Assembly (NCBI RefSeq): GCF_020480685.1
Contig: NZ_JAJAFU010000009.1
Span: 1 to 64,000, forward strand
Length of the DNA stretch: 64,000 nt
From: Deferrivibrio essentukiensis
GTDB lineage: Bacteria > Chrysiogenota > Deferribacteres > Deferribacterales > Deferrivibrionaceae
Reading direction: 5' to 3'
Every line of letters begins with the position of its first letter. Position 1 is the first letter of the stretch. Under the pieces are notes generated by a model. The model ran no database searches. It was not told the DNA's origin and saw nothing but the letters and a program-made list of their open reading frames with translations. The position numbers were made by a program, and so were the translations under genes. Positions 8,288 to 18,374 of the stretch are shown here, piece after piece.

Positions 8288-9682
8288 CTACCTCCTCATT
8301 TTTTTTCTCACTGATGTACCTGGGATATTTAGCTCATCCCTATACTTTGCTACAGTCCTTCTAGCAATCTTTATACCTTTTTTTGACAAAATTTCCACAA
8401 TTTTCTGGTCAGAGTAAGGCTCGTCTTTGGGTTCTTGTTCTATCAAATCATTTATCAAATCTTTTATTTTAGAAACACTTATCTCGCTTCCGTCGTGTCC
8501 AGAAAGCCCTTTCATAAAAAATGATTTAAGTTCAATAACACCGTATTTGCACATCGCATATTTATTTGATGTAACTCTACTTACAGTTGATTCATGAAGC
8601 CCCGTTTCATGAGCGATATCTTTCAACTTTAACGGCTTTATAAACTTTAACCCTTTATCCAAAAAATCCTTTTGATGTTTTATAAGAGCCTCTACGACCT
8701 TTAATATTGCCTTTTTCCTCTGATTCATGCTTTTTATAAACCAGATAGCGTTTTTTACCTTATCTTCAATAAACTCTCTTGAAGTAGAGTCAAGAGTGTC
8801 CCCTTTAAGCATTTTTATATAATAGCTGTTTAGCTTTATAGCCGGCACTTCATCTTCATTTAAAACAGCTTCATATTTACCGTCCTTTTCTAAAATATAA
8901 ACATCAGGCACTACAAACTTTCCTTCAGAAGAAAATTTAAGCCCCGGTTTAGGGTCAGTCCTTTTTATAAAATCAATAATTTCTCCAACATACTCTTCAC
9001 TAAGCCCCAACTTTTCTGCAACCATTTTATGATTGCCAAAAGCAATCTCCTCATAGCATTCTTTCAGGATAATTTCAGCTATTTCAATATCAATAGGGTC
9101 AACCCCCATGTGCTCCAATTGCTTTAGTAAACATTCCACTAAACTAACACTGCCAACCCCGGAAGGGTCAAATTCTCTAATCAAAGACAAAACTTTCAAT
9201 ACACTTTCTTCATCACCGTTAAAATAACTAACTATCTCACTTACGGAAATCGTAAGATATCCATTTTCATCAATATTGCCAATTATGTATTTGCCTATAT
9301 CAAGTAAATAATCATCCAGTCCTAAAATATTCAACTGAAAAAGTAAATGCTCGTACAGATTTTCTTTCTTCCCTATGAATTTGTCAAAATTGACAGAATC
9401 TTCATCATCTGGAACATAAGACAAACTTTCTGAAATATCACTAAAATAATCCTGCCAGTCAACCTTTTGCAACTCCCTTAAAAACTCATCTGTATTTTTA
9501 TCTTCCTTAACCTCTTGCACTTCAACTTCTTCAAGGACAGGGTTTTCTTCCAACACATTATTCAATTCGGTAATTAGCTCCATATATGGCATTTGCAAGA
9601 TTTTTAATGATTGTTTCATCTGGGGGGTAATCAGAAGCTTTTGCCCTAATTTTGTCTCCAGATTTATTTTCATTTTATTCAT
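8288..9682 (-). CDS. rpoN: RNA polymerase sigma-54 factor
   Basis: 464 residues, usual for RpoN. Region I at the N-terminus is Gln- and Leu-rich (LKQSLKILQMPYMEL) and contacts activators. Core-binding and helix-turn-helix parts follow, and the C-terminal RpoN box ARRTVAKYRDELNIP is intact. It recognises -24/-12 promoters and needs enhancer-binding ATPases, none of which is in this window. The gene overlaps the end of lptB by four bases. Confidence 0.96.
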   Translation of the reverse strand: MNKMKINLETKLGQKLLITPQMKQSLKILQMPYMELITELNNVLEENPVLEEVEVQEVKEDKNTDEFLRELQKVDWQDYFSDISESLSYVPDDEDSVNFDKFIGKKENLYEHLLFQLNILGLDDYLLDIGKYIIGNIDENGYLTISVSEIVSYFNGDEESVLKVLSLIREFDPSGVGSVSLVECLLKQLEHMGVDPIDIEIAEIILKECYEEIAFGNHKMVAEKLGLSEEYVGEIIDFIKRTDPKPGLKFSSEGKFVVPDVYILEKDGKYEAVLNEDEVPAIKLNSYYIKMLKGDTLDSTSREFIEDKVKNAIWFIKSMNQRKKAILKVVEALIKHQKDFLDKGLKFIKPLKLKDIAHETGLHESTVSRVTSNKYAMCKYGVIELKSFFMKGLSGHDGSEISVSKIKDLINDLIEQEPKDEPYSDQKIVEILSKKGIKIARRTVAKYRDELNIPGTSVRKKMRR

Positions 9683-10401
9683 TGCAAAGTAAACCCCTCG
9701 CCTAAATATCTGTTTACAACTTCCCGATGGTTGATTATATGCTCTTTATCCCCTTCTGCCAACACTTTCCCTTCAAATACGATATAACTTCTGTCAGTAA
9801 TTTTCAATGTCTCTCTGACATTGTGGTCTGTAATTAGCACTCCTATCCCTCTCTTCTTAAGAGTAAAAACCATATTTTGTATATCGGTAACCGAAATAGG
9901 GTCAATACCGGCAAATGGCTCATCAAGTAAAATATATTTAGGATTGACCGCCAGACATCTGGCTATTTCAACCCTTCTCCTTTCACCCCCGCTGAGTGCA
10001 TAACCGTAAGATTTCCTAACCTTTTCAAGCCCAAATTCGTCAATAAGTTCATTACACCGCTCTTTTATAGAATTTTTTGGATATTTTATTATCTGAAGTG
10101 CGGATAAAATATTCTCTTCAACAGTTAACTTTCTAAAAATGGAAGCCTCTTGAGGAAGATAACCTATCCCATATTTTGCCCTTTCATGTATCGGTAAATT
10201 TGTAATTTTTTTGTCATCCAAATAAACATCTCCGGAATCAGGGCGTACAATACCCACTACCATATAAAAAGTGGTAGTTTTCCCCGCTCCATTCGGACCA
10301 AGCAAGCCGACAATCTCACCTTCCCTAACTTTAAGACTCACCCCGTCAACAACATTTCTATCTTTATATCTTTTTATCAACTCATTAGTTCTTAGTTCCA
10401 T
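9679..10401 (-). CDS. lptB: LPS export ABC transporter ATPase LptB
   Basis: ATPase of the LptB2FGC complex that extracts lipopolysaccharide from the inner membrane. About 240 residues. Walker A GPNGAGKTT lies near residues 35-43, the ABC signature is LSGGERRRVEIA, and Walker B YILLDEPFAGIDP follows. I use ATG 10401; an in-frame GTG at 10410 is possible, and neither has a clear ribosome-binding site. It overlaps the end of lptA. LptF and LptG, the permease partners, are not in the window. Confidence 0.95.
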   Translation of the reverse strand: MELRTNELIKRYKDRNVVDGVSLKVREGEIVGLLGPNGAGKTTTFYMVVGIVRPDSGDVYLDDKKITNLPIHERAKYGIGYLPQEASIFRKLTVEENILSALQIIKYPKNSIKERCNELIDEFGLEKVRKSYGYALSGGERRRVEIARCLAVNPKYILLDEPFAGIDPISVTDIQNMVFTLKKRGIGVLITDHNVRETLKITDRSYIVFEGKVLAEGDKEHIINHREVVNRYLGEGFTLQ

Positions 10402-10858
10402 TATCCTCACTCTCAGGAAAAAATATAATTTTAACTCTCGAGTTATCCCCTTTATTTACAATAACTCTATTCTCTTTATTGTAGATTATGACTTCATCCC
10501 CTTCTAAATAATTTTGCCCCTGCCATACTTTTACATTTTTCCTTAAAACAGCATTATCTAAGTCAACATTTATTTCCGCATATTCGGATAATGAATACAA
10601 GTCCCCTTTAGTTACCTGAACATTCCCCTCACTTAATATTCTATCAACTTTTTTATCTTTTTTAAAAAATACAGTCATATTGTCAGATTTTATTACGATA
10701 TCTTCATAGTGAGCAACAACATTCCCTTTAAATACGGAAATATTACTATCACCTGAAAAAACAAGTGAATCAGATTCTACTTTAACAGAAGGCTTGTCAG
10801 CGCCAAAAGATACTCCAACAAAAATCATTAAAAGTGCCAATATAATTCTAATATTCAT
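10385..10858 (-). CDS. lptA: periplasmic LPS bridge protein LptA
   Basis: 157 residues with a cleavable signal peptide (residues 1 to about 19, ending GVSFGA). The mature part is an OstA-type beta-jellyroll, seen as repeated short strands such as VEIKSDNMTVFF-like and NVDLDNAVLRKNVKVW segments. LptA links inner and outer membrane for LPS transport. It sits between lptC and lptB, overlapping both, the standard operon order. The assignment depends mainly on context plus the signal peptide and strand pattern. Confidence 0.88.
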   Translation of the reverse strand: MNIRIILALLMIFVGVSFGADKPSVKVESDSLVFSGDSNISVFKGNVVAHYEDIVIKSDNMTVFFKKDKKVDRILSEGNVQVTKGDLYSLSEYAEINVDLDNAVLRKNVKVWQGQNYLEGDEVIIYNKENRVIVNKGDNSRVKIIFFPESEDNGTKN

Positions 10859-11369
10859 ACTCTACCTCAACAGCCCCTTTAAACTCTACCGTATTTAGTT
10901 GCTTATTAAAATACACGCTTTCTGAATATACTTTAGAAGTATTTGAACTTATTTGCAAGTTGCCATTTGCAAAGCCGGTCTCATTATCAAAAAAATATAC
11001 AAAATAACCTTCATCTCCACTTGCAAAAGAGTATTCGTTAAAATTACCTTTAATCTTATTAAACATTTCAAGCTTTACATTGTTATAAATTTTACATTTT
11101 AAAGATTTGGCTTTTAAGGTATTCCCTCTGTCCTGGAAAATTACAGAACAGTTATCCATATCTATAATTTTATAATTATCATATACATAGGCTTTATCAG
11201 TAGTAAGCTCATAAAAGCCGTCATCACCAATATTTTCTTTCAAAGTCATTTTCTTCAAAAGTAAGGTATTTTTTTCAACCTTCGGTAACGGGACTTTTTC
11301 CTCCCTGTTAAACACCAAAATCAGGATAATGGCAATTAAGCCAAATAAGATTTGAATATATTTTCCCAC
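10848..11369 (-). CDS. lptC: LPS export protein LptC
   Basis: 173 residues with one N-terminal membrane anchor (about residues 5-21) and a periplasmic beta-rich domain, the LptC layout. LptC passes LPS from LptB2FG to LptA. The predicted start is GTG 11369 inside the 3' end of kdsC, an overlap of 34 bases. Sequence conservation in this family is low, so the call rests on topology and on its place between kdsC and lptA. Confidence 0.85.
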   Translation of the reverse strand: MGKYIQILFGLIAIILILVFNREEKVPLPKVEKNTLLLKKMTLKENIGDDGFYELTTDKAYVYDNYKIIDMDNCSVIFQDRGNTLKAKSLKCKIYNNVKLEMFNKIKGNFNEYSFASGDEGYFVYFFDNETGFANGNLQISSNTSKVYSESVYFNKQLNTVEFKGAVEVEYEY

Positions 11370-11836
11370 TGCCCATTTCTCATTAAAATCGCTTCAATAA
11401 AATCCCTGACAGCACCATTTCCACCACTAAATTTTGAAATAAAGTGAACATTTTCTTTAACATACTCCGGTGCATCATCAACTGTACCTGAAAATGCACA
11501 TTCTTTTAAGATACTTAAGTCGTTAATGTCATCACCTATAAATGCTACTTCATCCGTTAAATTAATTTTTAATTCCTCACATAATTGCTTAAGGCAAGCA
11601 AGTTTATTATCCACCCCTGTAAAAATATGCTTGATCTCTAATTCATTTGCTCGAAGCTCAGTTACTTTTGATTTTCTTCCCGAAATAATTGCTATAACAA
11701 TACCGGCCTTTTGAGCCATTTTAATCCCAAGGCCATCCCTTACGTGAAAATTTTTTGTTTCAGCTCCACTCTCATTATAAATAATCTTTCCATCAGTTAA
11801 TACACCATCAACATCTAACACCAACAGCTTAATCAT
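11336..11836 (-). CDS. kdsC: 3-deoxy-D-manno-octulosonate 8-phosphate phosphatase
   Basis: HAD-superfamily phosphatase removing phosphate from Kdo-8-phosphate; 166 residues. Motif I LDVDGVLTDG places the catalytic aspartates at 8 and 10; motif II is IAIISGR and motif III-IV is VAFIGDDINDLSIL. No cap domain, as expected for the tetrameric C0-type KdsC. Start codon overlaps the kdsD stop. Part of the kdsB/A/D/C set that makes CMP-Kdo. Confidence 0.95.
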   Translation of the reverse strand: MIKLLVLDVDGVLTDGKIIYNESGAETKNFHVRDGLGIKMAQKAGIVIAIISGRKSKVTELRANELEIKHIFTGVDNKLACLKQLCEELKINLTDEVAFIGDDINDLSILKECAFSGTVDDAPEYVKENVHFISKFSGGNGAVRDFIEAILMRNGQWENIFKSYLA

Positions 11837-12795
11837 ACTATTTTTGCCCTTAACAAGTCATGCAAGTGAATTATTCCATCAATTTTTTTATTTTCATCCA
11901 CAATCAATAAAGAGGTAATAGAATTTTCTTCCATTATCTTCAATGCTTTGGCAGCAAGCTCATTTTTGGTGATCAATTTAGGGGAGTTAGAGCCAAGCTC
12001 TTCAACTTTTCTTTCAAATACATCTGTATATTTTTGCATACCACGCCTTAAGTCACCGTCAGTAATAATCCCCACAACGATTTTATTTTTATCTACGATG
12101 GCAGCACAGCCAAACCCTTTACTACTAATAATATACACAGCATCGGCAACCTTTGTCCCTATTTCGACTATAGGCACAAGGTCACCTTTATGATAAAGGT
12201 CTTCTACCCTTGTTAAAAGTTTTTTCCCCAAAGAGCCTGATGGGTGAAAAACAGCAAAATCCTCTTCTTTAAACCCTTTTCTTTCAAGAAGGGCTACAGC
12301 CAAAGCATCCCCTATTGCAAGAGCAACTGTAGTGCTTGCGGTAGGAGCAAGATTCAAAGGGCAAGCCTCTTTTTGGACACTTGCATCAATTACGCAATCA
12401 CTCCTTTCGGCAAGAGTAGAGTTTAATCTCCCAACAATTGAAATAATCTTCACGCCAAACCTTCTAATAACCGGTAAAAGTGCAATAATCTCCTCCGTTT
12501 CTCCGCTATTTGAAATAGCCACCACAACATCTTCCGAGCGTATAATTCCAAGGTCACCATGGACACCTTCTGCAGGGTGTAAAAAAACAGCAGGCGTGCC
12601 GGTAGAGGAAAGTGTAGCAGCGATTTTTTTGCCTACCTGCCCTGATTTCCCCATACCTGTCACAACTACTTTACCTTTACAGTTTAACATCAAATCAACA
12701 GCAACTTCATATTCCTTACCAACCCTATTATAAACATCGTAAATAGAGTCAGCCTCAACTTTTAATGTTTTCTTTACAGACTCGATGATTTCCAA
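11833..12795 (-). CDS. kdsD: D-arabinose 5-phosphate isomerase
   Basis: 320 residues: an N-terminal SIS sugar-isomerase domain (about 30-190) with GMGKSGQVGKKIAATLSSTG and HPAEGVHGDLG, then two CBS domains (about 205-315). Converts ribulose 5-phosphate to arabinose 5-phosphate, the entry step to Kdo. The predicted start is TTG with a GGGAG ribosome-binding site six bases upstream, located within the end of kdsA. Next to kdsA and kdsC in a complete Kdo pathway block. Confidence 0.95.
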   Translation of the reverse strand: MEIIESVKKTLKVEADSIYDVYNRVGKEYEVAVDLMLNCKGKVVVTGMGKSGQVGKKIAATLSSTGTPAVFLHPAEGVHGDLGIIRSEDVVVAISNSGETEEIIALLPVIRRFGVKIISIVGRLNSTLAERSDCVIDASVQKEACPLNLAPTASTTVALAIGDALAVALLERKGFKEEDFAVFHPSGSLGKKLLTRVEDLYHKGDLVPIVEIGTKVADAVYIISSKGFGCAAIVDKNKIVVGIITDGDLRRGMQKYTDVFERKVEELGSNSPKLITKNELAAKALKIMEENSITSLLIVDENKKIDGIIHLHDLLRAKIV

Positions 12796-13556
12796 TTTAA
12801 GCTCCCTATCGCATCTATATCATCCAAAATATTTTCAGTGGTCTTAAAATCAATCATGTTTGGTCCGTCACAAAGCGCAGTCTCAGGCTTTGGGTGAACT
12901 TCCATAAAAAACCCATCTACACCAAAAGCTGCAGCAGCTCTTGAAAGATAAGGGACAAACTCCCTCTGGCCAGACGAAGATTCTCCCGCCCCGCCGGGTA
13001 ACTGAACAGAGTGAGTAGCATCAAAAACCACTTTAACACCTAACTCTTTCATAATCTTAAATGATCTAAAGTCTATAACAAGATTGTTATAACCAAAAGT
13101 GGTACCCCTTTCAGTAAGTATGATATCTTTTGCATTATAATATCTTAATTTTTCAACAACATTTTTCATATCCCAAGGAGCAAGAAACTGCCCTTTTTTT
13201 ACATTAACAATTCTACCTGTTTCAGCAGCTGCCTTAAGCATATCAGTCTGCCTGCATAAAAATGCAGGGATTTGAATCATATCTGCCACTTCACCGGCTA
13301 TAAAAGCTTCAGTTGGGGTATGTATATCAGTGACTATTTTAACTTTATACTTTTCTTTTACCTTCTTTAGAAATTCCACACCAGCCTTGATGCCTGGGCC
13401 TCGATAAGATTTTACGGAACTTCTATTTGCCTTATCATAGGAAGACTTAAAGTAAAAGTCATAGCCTCTTGCTTTTGCAATTCTCGACAAAAATTCACAC
13501 GTATTAAATACTATTTCCTCACTTTCAAGGACACACGGACCGGCAAGCAAAATCAC
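12774..13556 (-). CDS. kdsA: 3-deoxy-8-phosphooctulonate synthase
   Basis: Condenses arabinose 5-phosphate and phosphoenolpyruvate to Kdo-8-phosphate. 260 residues in a TIM-barrel fold. Recognisable parts are AGPCVLES at the start, [16 protein letters not shown], and [13 protein letters not shown]. The GTG start overlaps the pyrG stop by four bases. A Cys lies in AGPCVLES at the position used for metal binding in class II KdsA enzymes, so this may be a metal-dependent form (inference). Confidence 0.95.
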   Translation of the reverse strand: MILLAGPCVLESEEIVFNTCEFLSRIAKARGYDFYFKSSYDKANRSSVKSYRGPGIKAGVEFLKKVKEKYKVKIVTDIHTPTEAFIAGEVADMIQIPAFLCRQTDMLKAAAETGRIVNVKKGQFLAPWDMKNVVEKLRYYNAKDIILTERGTTFGYNNLVIDFRSFKIMKELGVKVVFDATHSVQLPGGAGESSSGQREFVPYLSRAAAAFGVDGFFMEVHPKPETALCDGPNMIDFKTTENILDDIDAIGSLNWKSSSL

Positions 13557-15178
13557 TTTTCACTCTCCTGAATACTACTTTTATCCTGACTAAACTTGTA
13601 AGCAGCATTTATAAATCCGCTAAAAAGTGGGTGTGGTTTTGTAGGCTTTGACTTAAATTCAGGGTGAAACTGACAACCGACAAACCACCTGTGAGACTTA
13701 AGCTCTATAATTTCAACCAAGTCTCTTTCTGGATTAACCCCCGAAATGATTAAACCGGCTTTAACCAACTCATCTCTAAATTTGTTATTAAACTCCAGTC
13801 TATGTCTGTGCCTTTCAAAAATTGTCTCCTCTTTATATGCACTGTAAGCTCTTGTACCCTCAGTCAACTTACATTCATAGGCACCCAACCTCATTGTACC
13901 GCCAAGCTTTTTAATCTTTTTCTGCTCTTCCATATAATCTATAACCGGATGCTCGGTCTTAGGGTTAAACTCTGTACTGTGTGCATCATCATATTTCAAA
14001 ACATTCCTTGCAAACTCAATCACTGCACACTGCATACCGAGGCAGATACCAAAAAATGGGATATCTTTGTTTCTTGCAAAATTAACAGCTCTAATTTTAC
14101 CTTCAACACCTCTCTCACCAAATCCACCCGGCACCAAAATACCGTCGACATCATCCAAAAACTTATCAGGATTTTGTGTTTCCAAATCTTCAGCATCAAT
14201 CCATTTAATATTAACTTTTACTTTATTATCTATTCCACCATGAATTAATGATTCCGTCAAACTAATATAAGCATCTTTTAAACCTACATATTTTCCAACC
14301 ACACCGATAGTTACCGTGTCTTCAGGGTTTTTAATCCTGTAAACAATCTCTTCCCACACAGACAAATCAAGCTCTCTCTCTTCTAAACCAAGTTTGTTTA
14401 GAATAAATCTGCCTGCACCTTCTTTGTTCATCAATAGCGGTACTTGATATATTGTCGAAGCATCTATAGCATTTATAACTGCATTTTTTGATACGTTGCA
14501 AAACAAGCCTATTTTTTTCCTAATACTATCATCAAGTGGATACTCTGACCTGCAAACAAGCATGTCCGGCTGAATACCTATCTCTCTTAACTCTTTTACA
14601 GAATGTTGAGTAGGCTTTGTTTTAAGCTCCCCTGCACTCTTAATGTATGGGACAAGGGTAACATGAAGATACAATACGTCGTTTTCGTCCAGATCAAACC
14701 TAATCTGTCTGATAGCTTCCAAGAAAGGTAAGCTCTCAATATCACCTACAGTACCACCTATTTCCACAATAACAATGTCATATTCTTCTGAAAGACTGTA
14801 TATGCTGTTTTTTACCTCATCGGTTATATGAGGAATTACCTGAACCGTTCCACCGAGATAATCCCCTTTCCTCTCCTTTTCCAAGACCTTGTAGTATATT
14901 TTCCCAGCTGTAACATTACAATCTCTGGTAGTACTCGAATTTAGAAATCTTTCATAGTGACCAAGGTCAAGGTCGGTTTCTGCACCATCATCAGTAACAT
15001 ATACCTCTCCGTGCTGAAAGGGGCTCATCGTACCAGGATCAAGGTTTAGATACGGATCAAATTTTTTGATTATAACTTTGTAGCCTCTTGCTTCAAGCAA
15101 TGTTCCTATTGATGCAGCTGTAATACCTTTTCCCAATGAGGATAAAACCCCGCCTGTAACAAATATAAATTTAGCCAT
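13553..15178 (-). CDS. pyrG: CTP synthase
   Basis: Makes CTP from UTP, ATP and glutamine; 541 residues, normal. The N-terminal synthase domain (1 to about 265) opens with [16 protein letters not shown] and contains [10 protein letters not shown]. The C-terminal glutaminase has the nucleophile motif FFGICLGMQ, with the His-Glu pair in [15 protein letters not shown] is also the cofactor for KdsB, which may explain the placement among Kdo genes; pyrG next to kdsA is widespread. Confidence 0.97.
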   Translation of the reverse strand: MAKFIFVTGGVLSSLGKGITAASIGTLLEARGYKVIIKKFDPYLNLDPGTMSPFQHGEVYVTDDGAETDLDLGHYERFLNSSTTRDCNVTAGKIYYKVLEKERKGDYLGGTVQVIPHITDEVKNSIYSLSEEYDIVIVEIGGTVGDIESLPFLEAIRQIRFDLDENDVLYLHVTLVPYIKSAGELKTKPTQHSVKELREIGIQPDMLVCRSEYPLDDSIRKKIGLFCNVSKNAVINAIDASTIYQVPLLMNKEGAGRFILNKLGLEERELDLSVWEEIVYRIKNPEDTVTIGVVGKYVGLKDAYISLTESLIHGGIDNKVKVNIKWIDAEDLETQNPDKFLDDVDGILVPGGFGERGVEGKIRAVNFARNKDIPFFGICLGMQCAVIEFARNVLKYDDAHSTEFNPKTEHPVIDYMEEQKKIKKLGGTMRLGAYECKLTEGTRAYSAYKEETIFERHRHRLEFNNKFRDELVKAGLIISGVNPERDLVEIIELKSHRWFVGCQFHPEFKSKPTKPHPLFSGFINAAYKFSQDKSSIQESEK

Positions 15179-15193
15179 TAATTCACCTTAAAT

Positions 15194-15919
15194 TTATTTA
15201 TTTTTATTTTTTATATACTCTTCAGCCAACCTAAGGTCGTCTTCCGTATCAACAGAAATCGGTTTATAATTTGTTTGCAATACTTTTATCTTAAAACCGT
15301 TTTCAAGTGCCCTTAACTGCTCTAATTTTTCAATATTTTCCAACCTTGTCTGCGGCATATCAACATATTTAAGTAAAAACCCCCTTTTAAAACCGTAAAT
15401 GCCAATATGTTTATAGTAATCACATGCCTTTTTATCTCTATTGTAAGGGATTTTTGCCCTGGAAAAATATATCGCATTCATCTCTTCATCAAACACTACC
15501 TTTACTACATTGGGATTCTCAGCCTCTAAACCATCAATTTTTGTACAAGCTGTATTCATTAATACATCTTTATTGGACTGTAAATCATCAATAAGGGTGT
15601 TAATAAGTTCATACGGTATAAATGGCTCATCCCCCTGAACATTAATAATTATTTCATCATTTAAATACTTTGCAGCTTTTGCCACCCTGTCAGTTCCTGA
15701 TTTTATATCCGGACTACTCATCGTAACTTCTAAACCTTCAACTTTTTCACATACTTCAAGAATTTCTTTGCTATCAGTAACTACTATGACCCTATCTGCC
15801 TTACTCTTCATACATTCGGTGGCAACCCTCACTATCATAGGAATACCATCAATCTTCTTTAAAGGCTTTCCCGGCAGCCTTTCAGAAGCAAATCTTGCGG
15901 GGATAATAACTGCACTCAT
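15194..15919 (-). CDS. kdsB: 3-deoxy-manno-octulosonate cytidylyltransferase
   Basis: Activates Kdo as CMP-Kdo for lipid A-core assembly. 241 residues; nucleotidyltransferase fold with the N-terminal motif IIPARFASERLPGKPL, the DRVIVVTDS segment and INVQGDEPFI metal-binding part. The gene lies between acpS and pyrG with gaps of 11 and 15 bases. No anomalies. Confidence 0.96.
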   Translation of the reverse strand: MSAVIIPARFASERLPGKPLKKIDGIPMIVRVATECMKSKADRVIVVTDSKEILEVCEKVEGLEVTMSSPDIKSGTDRVAKAAKYLNDEIIINVQGDEPFIPYELINTLIDDLQSNKDVLMNTACTKIDGLEAENPNVVKVVFDEEMNAIYFSRAKIPYNRDKKACDYYKHIGIYGFKRGFLLKYVDMPQTRLENIEKLEQLRALENGFKIKVLQTNYKPISVDTEDDLRLAEEYIKNKNK

Positions 15920-15930
15920 AATCTTCCTTC

Positions 15931-16278
15931 TTAAACATTTTTTATCATACTAACTGACATAGCGTATTCTTTACAGTGTGATATACTCACTTGTATATTT
16001 TCCTTAAGCTCGCCGTTTATATAAATCTTTAAAGCACCAAACTCATCAGGCAAAATAGAAATACCTCCAAAAGATAGATTACCTCTAATGCCCGTTTTAA
16101 GAGCTTTTGAAATGGCTTCCTTAGCTGAAAATCTCCCGGCCAAAAACTCAACCTTATTACTTCTTTTTAAAAAAATTTCAAGCTCTTCTTTGGAAAGTAT
16201 CCGCCTGACAAACTTATCTCCATAAGTTTCATAACTTTTCCTGATTCTGCTTAGCTCTATTATATCGCAGCCTAACAT
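15931..16278 (-). CDS. acpS: holo-[acyl-carrier-protein] synthase
   Basis: Transfers phosphopantetheine from CoA to acyl carrier protein; 115 residues, slightly short but in range. The two family motifs are visible: GCDIIELSRI near the start, and the FSAKEAISKAL block near residue 50. The start overlaps the pdxJ end by seven bases. The pdxJ-acpS pairing is the standard one. Confidence 0.93.
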   Translation of the reverse strand: MLGCDIIELSRIRKSYETYGDKFVRRILSKEELEIFLKRSNKVEFLAGRFSAKEAISKALKTGIRGNLSFGGISILPDEFGALKIYINGELKENIQVSISHCKEYAMSVSMIKNV

Positions 16279-16997
16279 TTTAACGTGCTATTTATAATAC
16301 TTTTCATTTGGCTGACAGCCTCTTTTAGACCTACAAAAATACTTCTGCCTATTATAGAATGCCCGATATTGACTTCATAAAGCATAGGAATTTTAACAAT
16401 ATCTCTCACATTGATATAATTTAAACCATGACCTGCACTAACTTTAAACCCTTTATCTATGGCATGTGCAGCTGCAACCTTCAAACGTTTAAGCTCCATT
16501 TTCTGCTCTTCACCCTTTGTATCGGCATATCTACCGGTATGCAGCTCAATAACCTTTGCCCCTGTTTCAAAAGCTTTGTCTATCTGTTTTGTATCAGGGT
16601 CAATAAAAATACTTACCTCAATACCTGCTTCTGATAATCTTTTTACTGTAGAAGCAACTAAATCAAAATTTTGAATCACATCAAGCCCACCTTCAGTAGT
16701 CACCTCTTCCCTTTTTTCAGGGACAAGTGTACACATGTCAGGTTTGACATCAAGAGCAACTTCAATAATTTCATTTACACAAGCCATTTCAAGATTAAGC
16801 CTTGTCTTTGCAACTTCCTTAATAAGATAGACATCCCTATCTTGAATATGACGTCTGTCTTCCCTCAAATGAATTGTAATACCATCAGCTCCGCCAAGCT
16901 CAGCCAACGTTACCGCATAAACAGGATCAGGCTCATTGATTCTCCTTGCTTGTCTAACAGTAGCTACATGATCAATATTAACTCCAAGCTTAACCAA
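16272..16997 (-). CDS. pdxJ: pyridoxine 5'-phosphate synthase
   Basis: Last step of DXP-dependent vitamin B6 synthesis. 241 residues; TIM barrel with LGVNIDHVATVRQARR at the N-terminus, GITIHLREDRRHI, and the C-terminal VNIGHSIIGRSIFVGL. The predicted start is TTG, but an AGGAGG ribosome-binding site five bases upstream supports it strongly. Follows glmM by 24 bases. Confidence 0.95.
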   Translation of the reverse strand: MVKLGVNIDHVATVRQARRINEPDPVYAVTLAELGGADGITIHLREDRRHIQDRDVYLIKEVAKTRLNLEMACVNEIIEVALDVKPDMCTLVPEKREEVTTEGGLDVIQNFDLVASTVKRLSEAGIEVSIFIDPDTKQIDKAFETGAKVIELHTGRYADTKGEEQKMELKRLKVAAAHAIDKGFKVSAGHGLNYINVRDIVKIPMLYEVNIGHSIIGRSIFVGLKEAVSQMKSIINSTLKC

Positions 16998-17021
16998 CTC
17001 TGCCTCCTGAAAATTTCATTT

Positions 17022-18374
17022 TTATTTATCATTCTTATTAATTTCATCTAAAGCAATCTGTATAACTTCGTCACAATAAGCTGTTATTATTTTTTCATCT
17101 TCACCTTCAGCCATGACTCTGAGTTTATTCTCAGTCCCTGAATATCTTACAAATATGCGACCCTGCCCTTCCAATTTTTCTTCAATGGATCTAATTTTTT
17201 GCACCGTTTTTGTCATTTCATTCAAAGGTCTTTTATACGGTACCTCAACATTTTTTAATACCTGTGGGTATAAAGATATAAACGATTTCAGTTCACTTAA
17301 AGGTTTACCTGTTTTAACCAAAATTTTTAATAACTGCAAAGCACTTATCAGACCATCCCCAGTAGTATTATAATCTGAGAAAATAATATGCCCCGATTGT
17401 TCACCACCTAAATTATAACCACCTTTAATCATGTCCTCCAGAACATATCTATCCCCTACCTGACTTCTTAATACATTAATCCCTTCTCTTTTAAGGGAGT
17501 TTTCAAAACCGATATTACTCATTACCGTTGCAACCAAAGTGTTTTTATTAAGAATTCCTTCAGCTTTCATATCCTTTGCACAAATACCAAGAATAAAATC
17601 TCCATCAACAAGTTCGCCATTTTCATCGCAAAAAATTACTCTATCCGCATCTCCGTCAAAAGATATACCCACATCCGCTTTCACATCTTTAACTGTCTGA
17701 CAAAGCTGCTCAGGGTAAACAGCACCACAATTTTCGTTAATATTCTTACCGCTTGGTCTGTCATTTATAACTACAACATCCGCCCCCAATTCACTGATTG
17801 CCATTGGAGCAACCTTATAAGCAGCTCCATTTGCACAATCAAGTACAATTTTCAGGCCTTTCAAATCATATCTTTTATCAAACGATGCTTTGGCATATTC
17901 CACATACCTGCCAATAGCGGTTTCTATTCTGTAAGCTTTCCCCACATCCTCAGAACTTGCACATTCAAGATTCTCATCCAAAAGCTGCTCTAATTTAAAT
18001 TCCAAATCATCTGGAAGCTTATATCCTTCTGATGAGAAAAATTTTATCCCGTTATCATAATACGGATTGTGAGAAGCAGATATCACTACACCGGCATCCG
18101 CTCTTAAGCTTCTTGTAATAAATGCAATTGCCGGGGTAGGTAAAACACCGACAATTATTGCATCCACACCCATTGAACAAATACCCGACACTATTGCATT
18201 TTCAAACATATACCCTGATATTCTTGTATCTTTACCGATGACGATTTTATGTTTTTTACTGCCATTTTTAAATACTTTTGCCGCTGCCATCCCAAGCTTT
18301 AATGCAAATTCAGCAGTCATTGGAAAAACGTTAGCTTTTCCTCTTACACCATCAGTTCCAAAATACTTTCTCAT
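17022..18374 (-). CDS. glmM: phosphoglucosamine mutase
   Basis: Interconverts glucosamine 6- and 1-phosphate for UDP-GlcNAc, hence peptidoglycan and LPS. 450 residues. The active-site loop VISASHNP contains the phosphoserine at Ser101, the metal loop is DGDADR, and the C-terminal phosphate-binding loop is RYSGTENKLR. The cdaA-cdaR-glmM order is known from Gram-positive bacteria, where CdaR and GlmM control the cyclase CdaA. Confidence 0.96.
   Translation of the reverse strand: MRKYFGTDGVRGKANVFPMTAEFALKLGMAAAKVFKNGSKKHKIVIGKDTRISGYMFENAIVSGICSMGVDAIIVGVLPTPAIAFITRSLRADAGVVISASHNPYYDNGIKFFSSEGYKLPDDLEFKLEQLLDENLECASSEDVGKAYRIETAIGRYVEYAKASFDKRYDLKGLKIVLDCANGAAYKVAPMAISELGADVVVINDRPSGKNINENCGAVYPEQLCQTVKDVKADVGISFDGDADRVIFCDENGELVDGDFILGICAKDMKAEGILNKNTLVATVMSNIGFENSLKREGINVLRSQVGDRYVLEDMIKGGYNLGGEQSGHIIFSDYNTTGDGLISALQLLKILVKTGKPLSELKSFISLYPQVLKNVEVPYKRPLNEMTKTVQKIRSIEEKLEGQGRIFVRYSGTENKLRVMAEGEDEKIITAYCDEVIQIALDEINKNDK

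Noticed and set aside
12988-13000. CTCCCGCC match to the tRNA-Sec 3' end as attR
   Set aside because: It lies inside kdsA, on the wrong side of the element, and the match does not extend.
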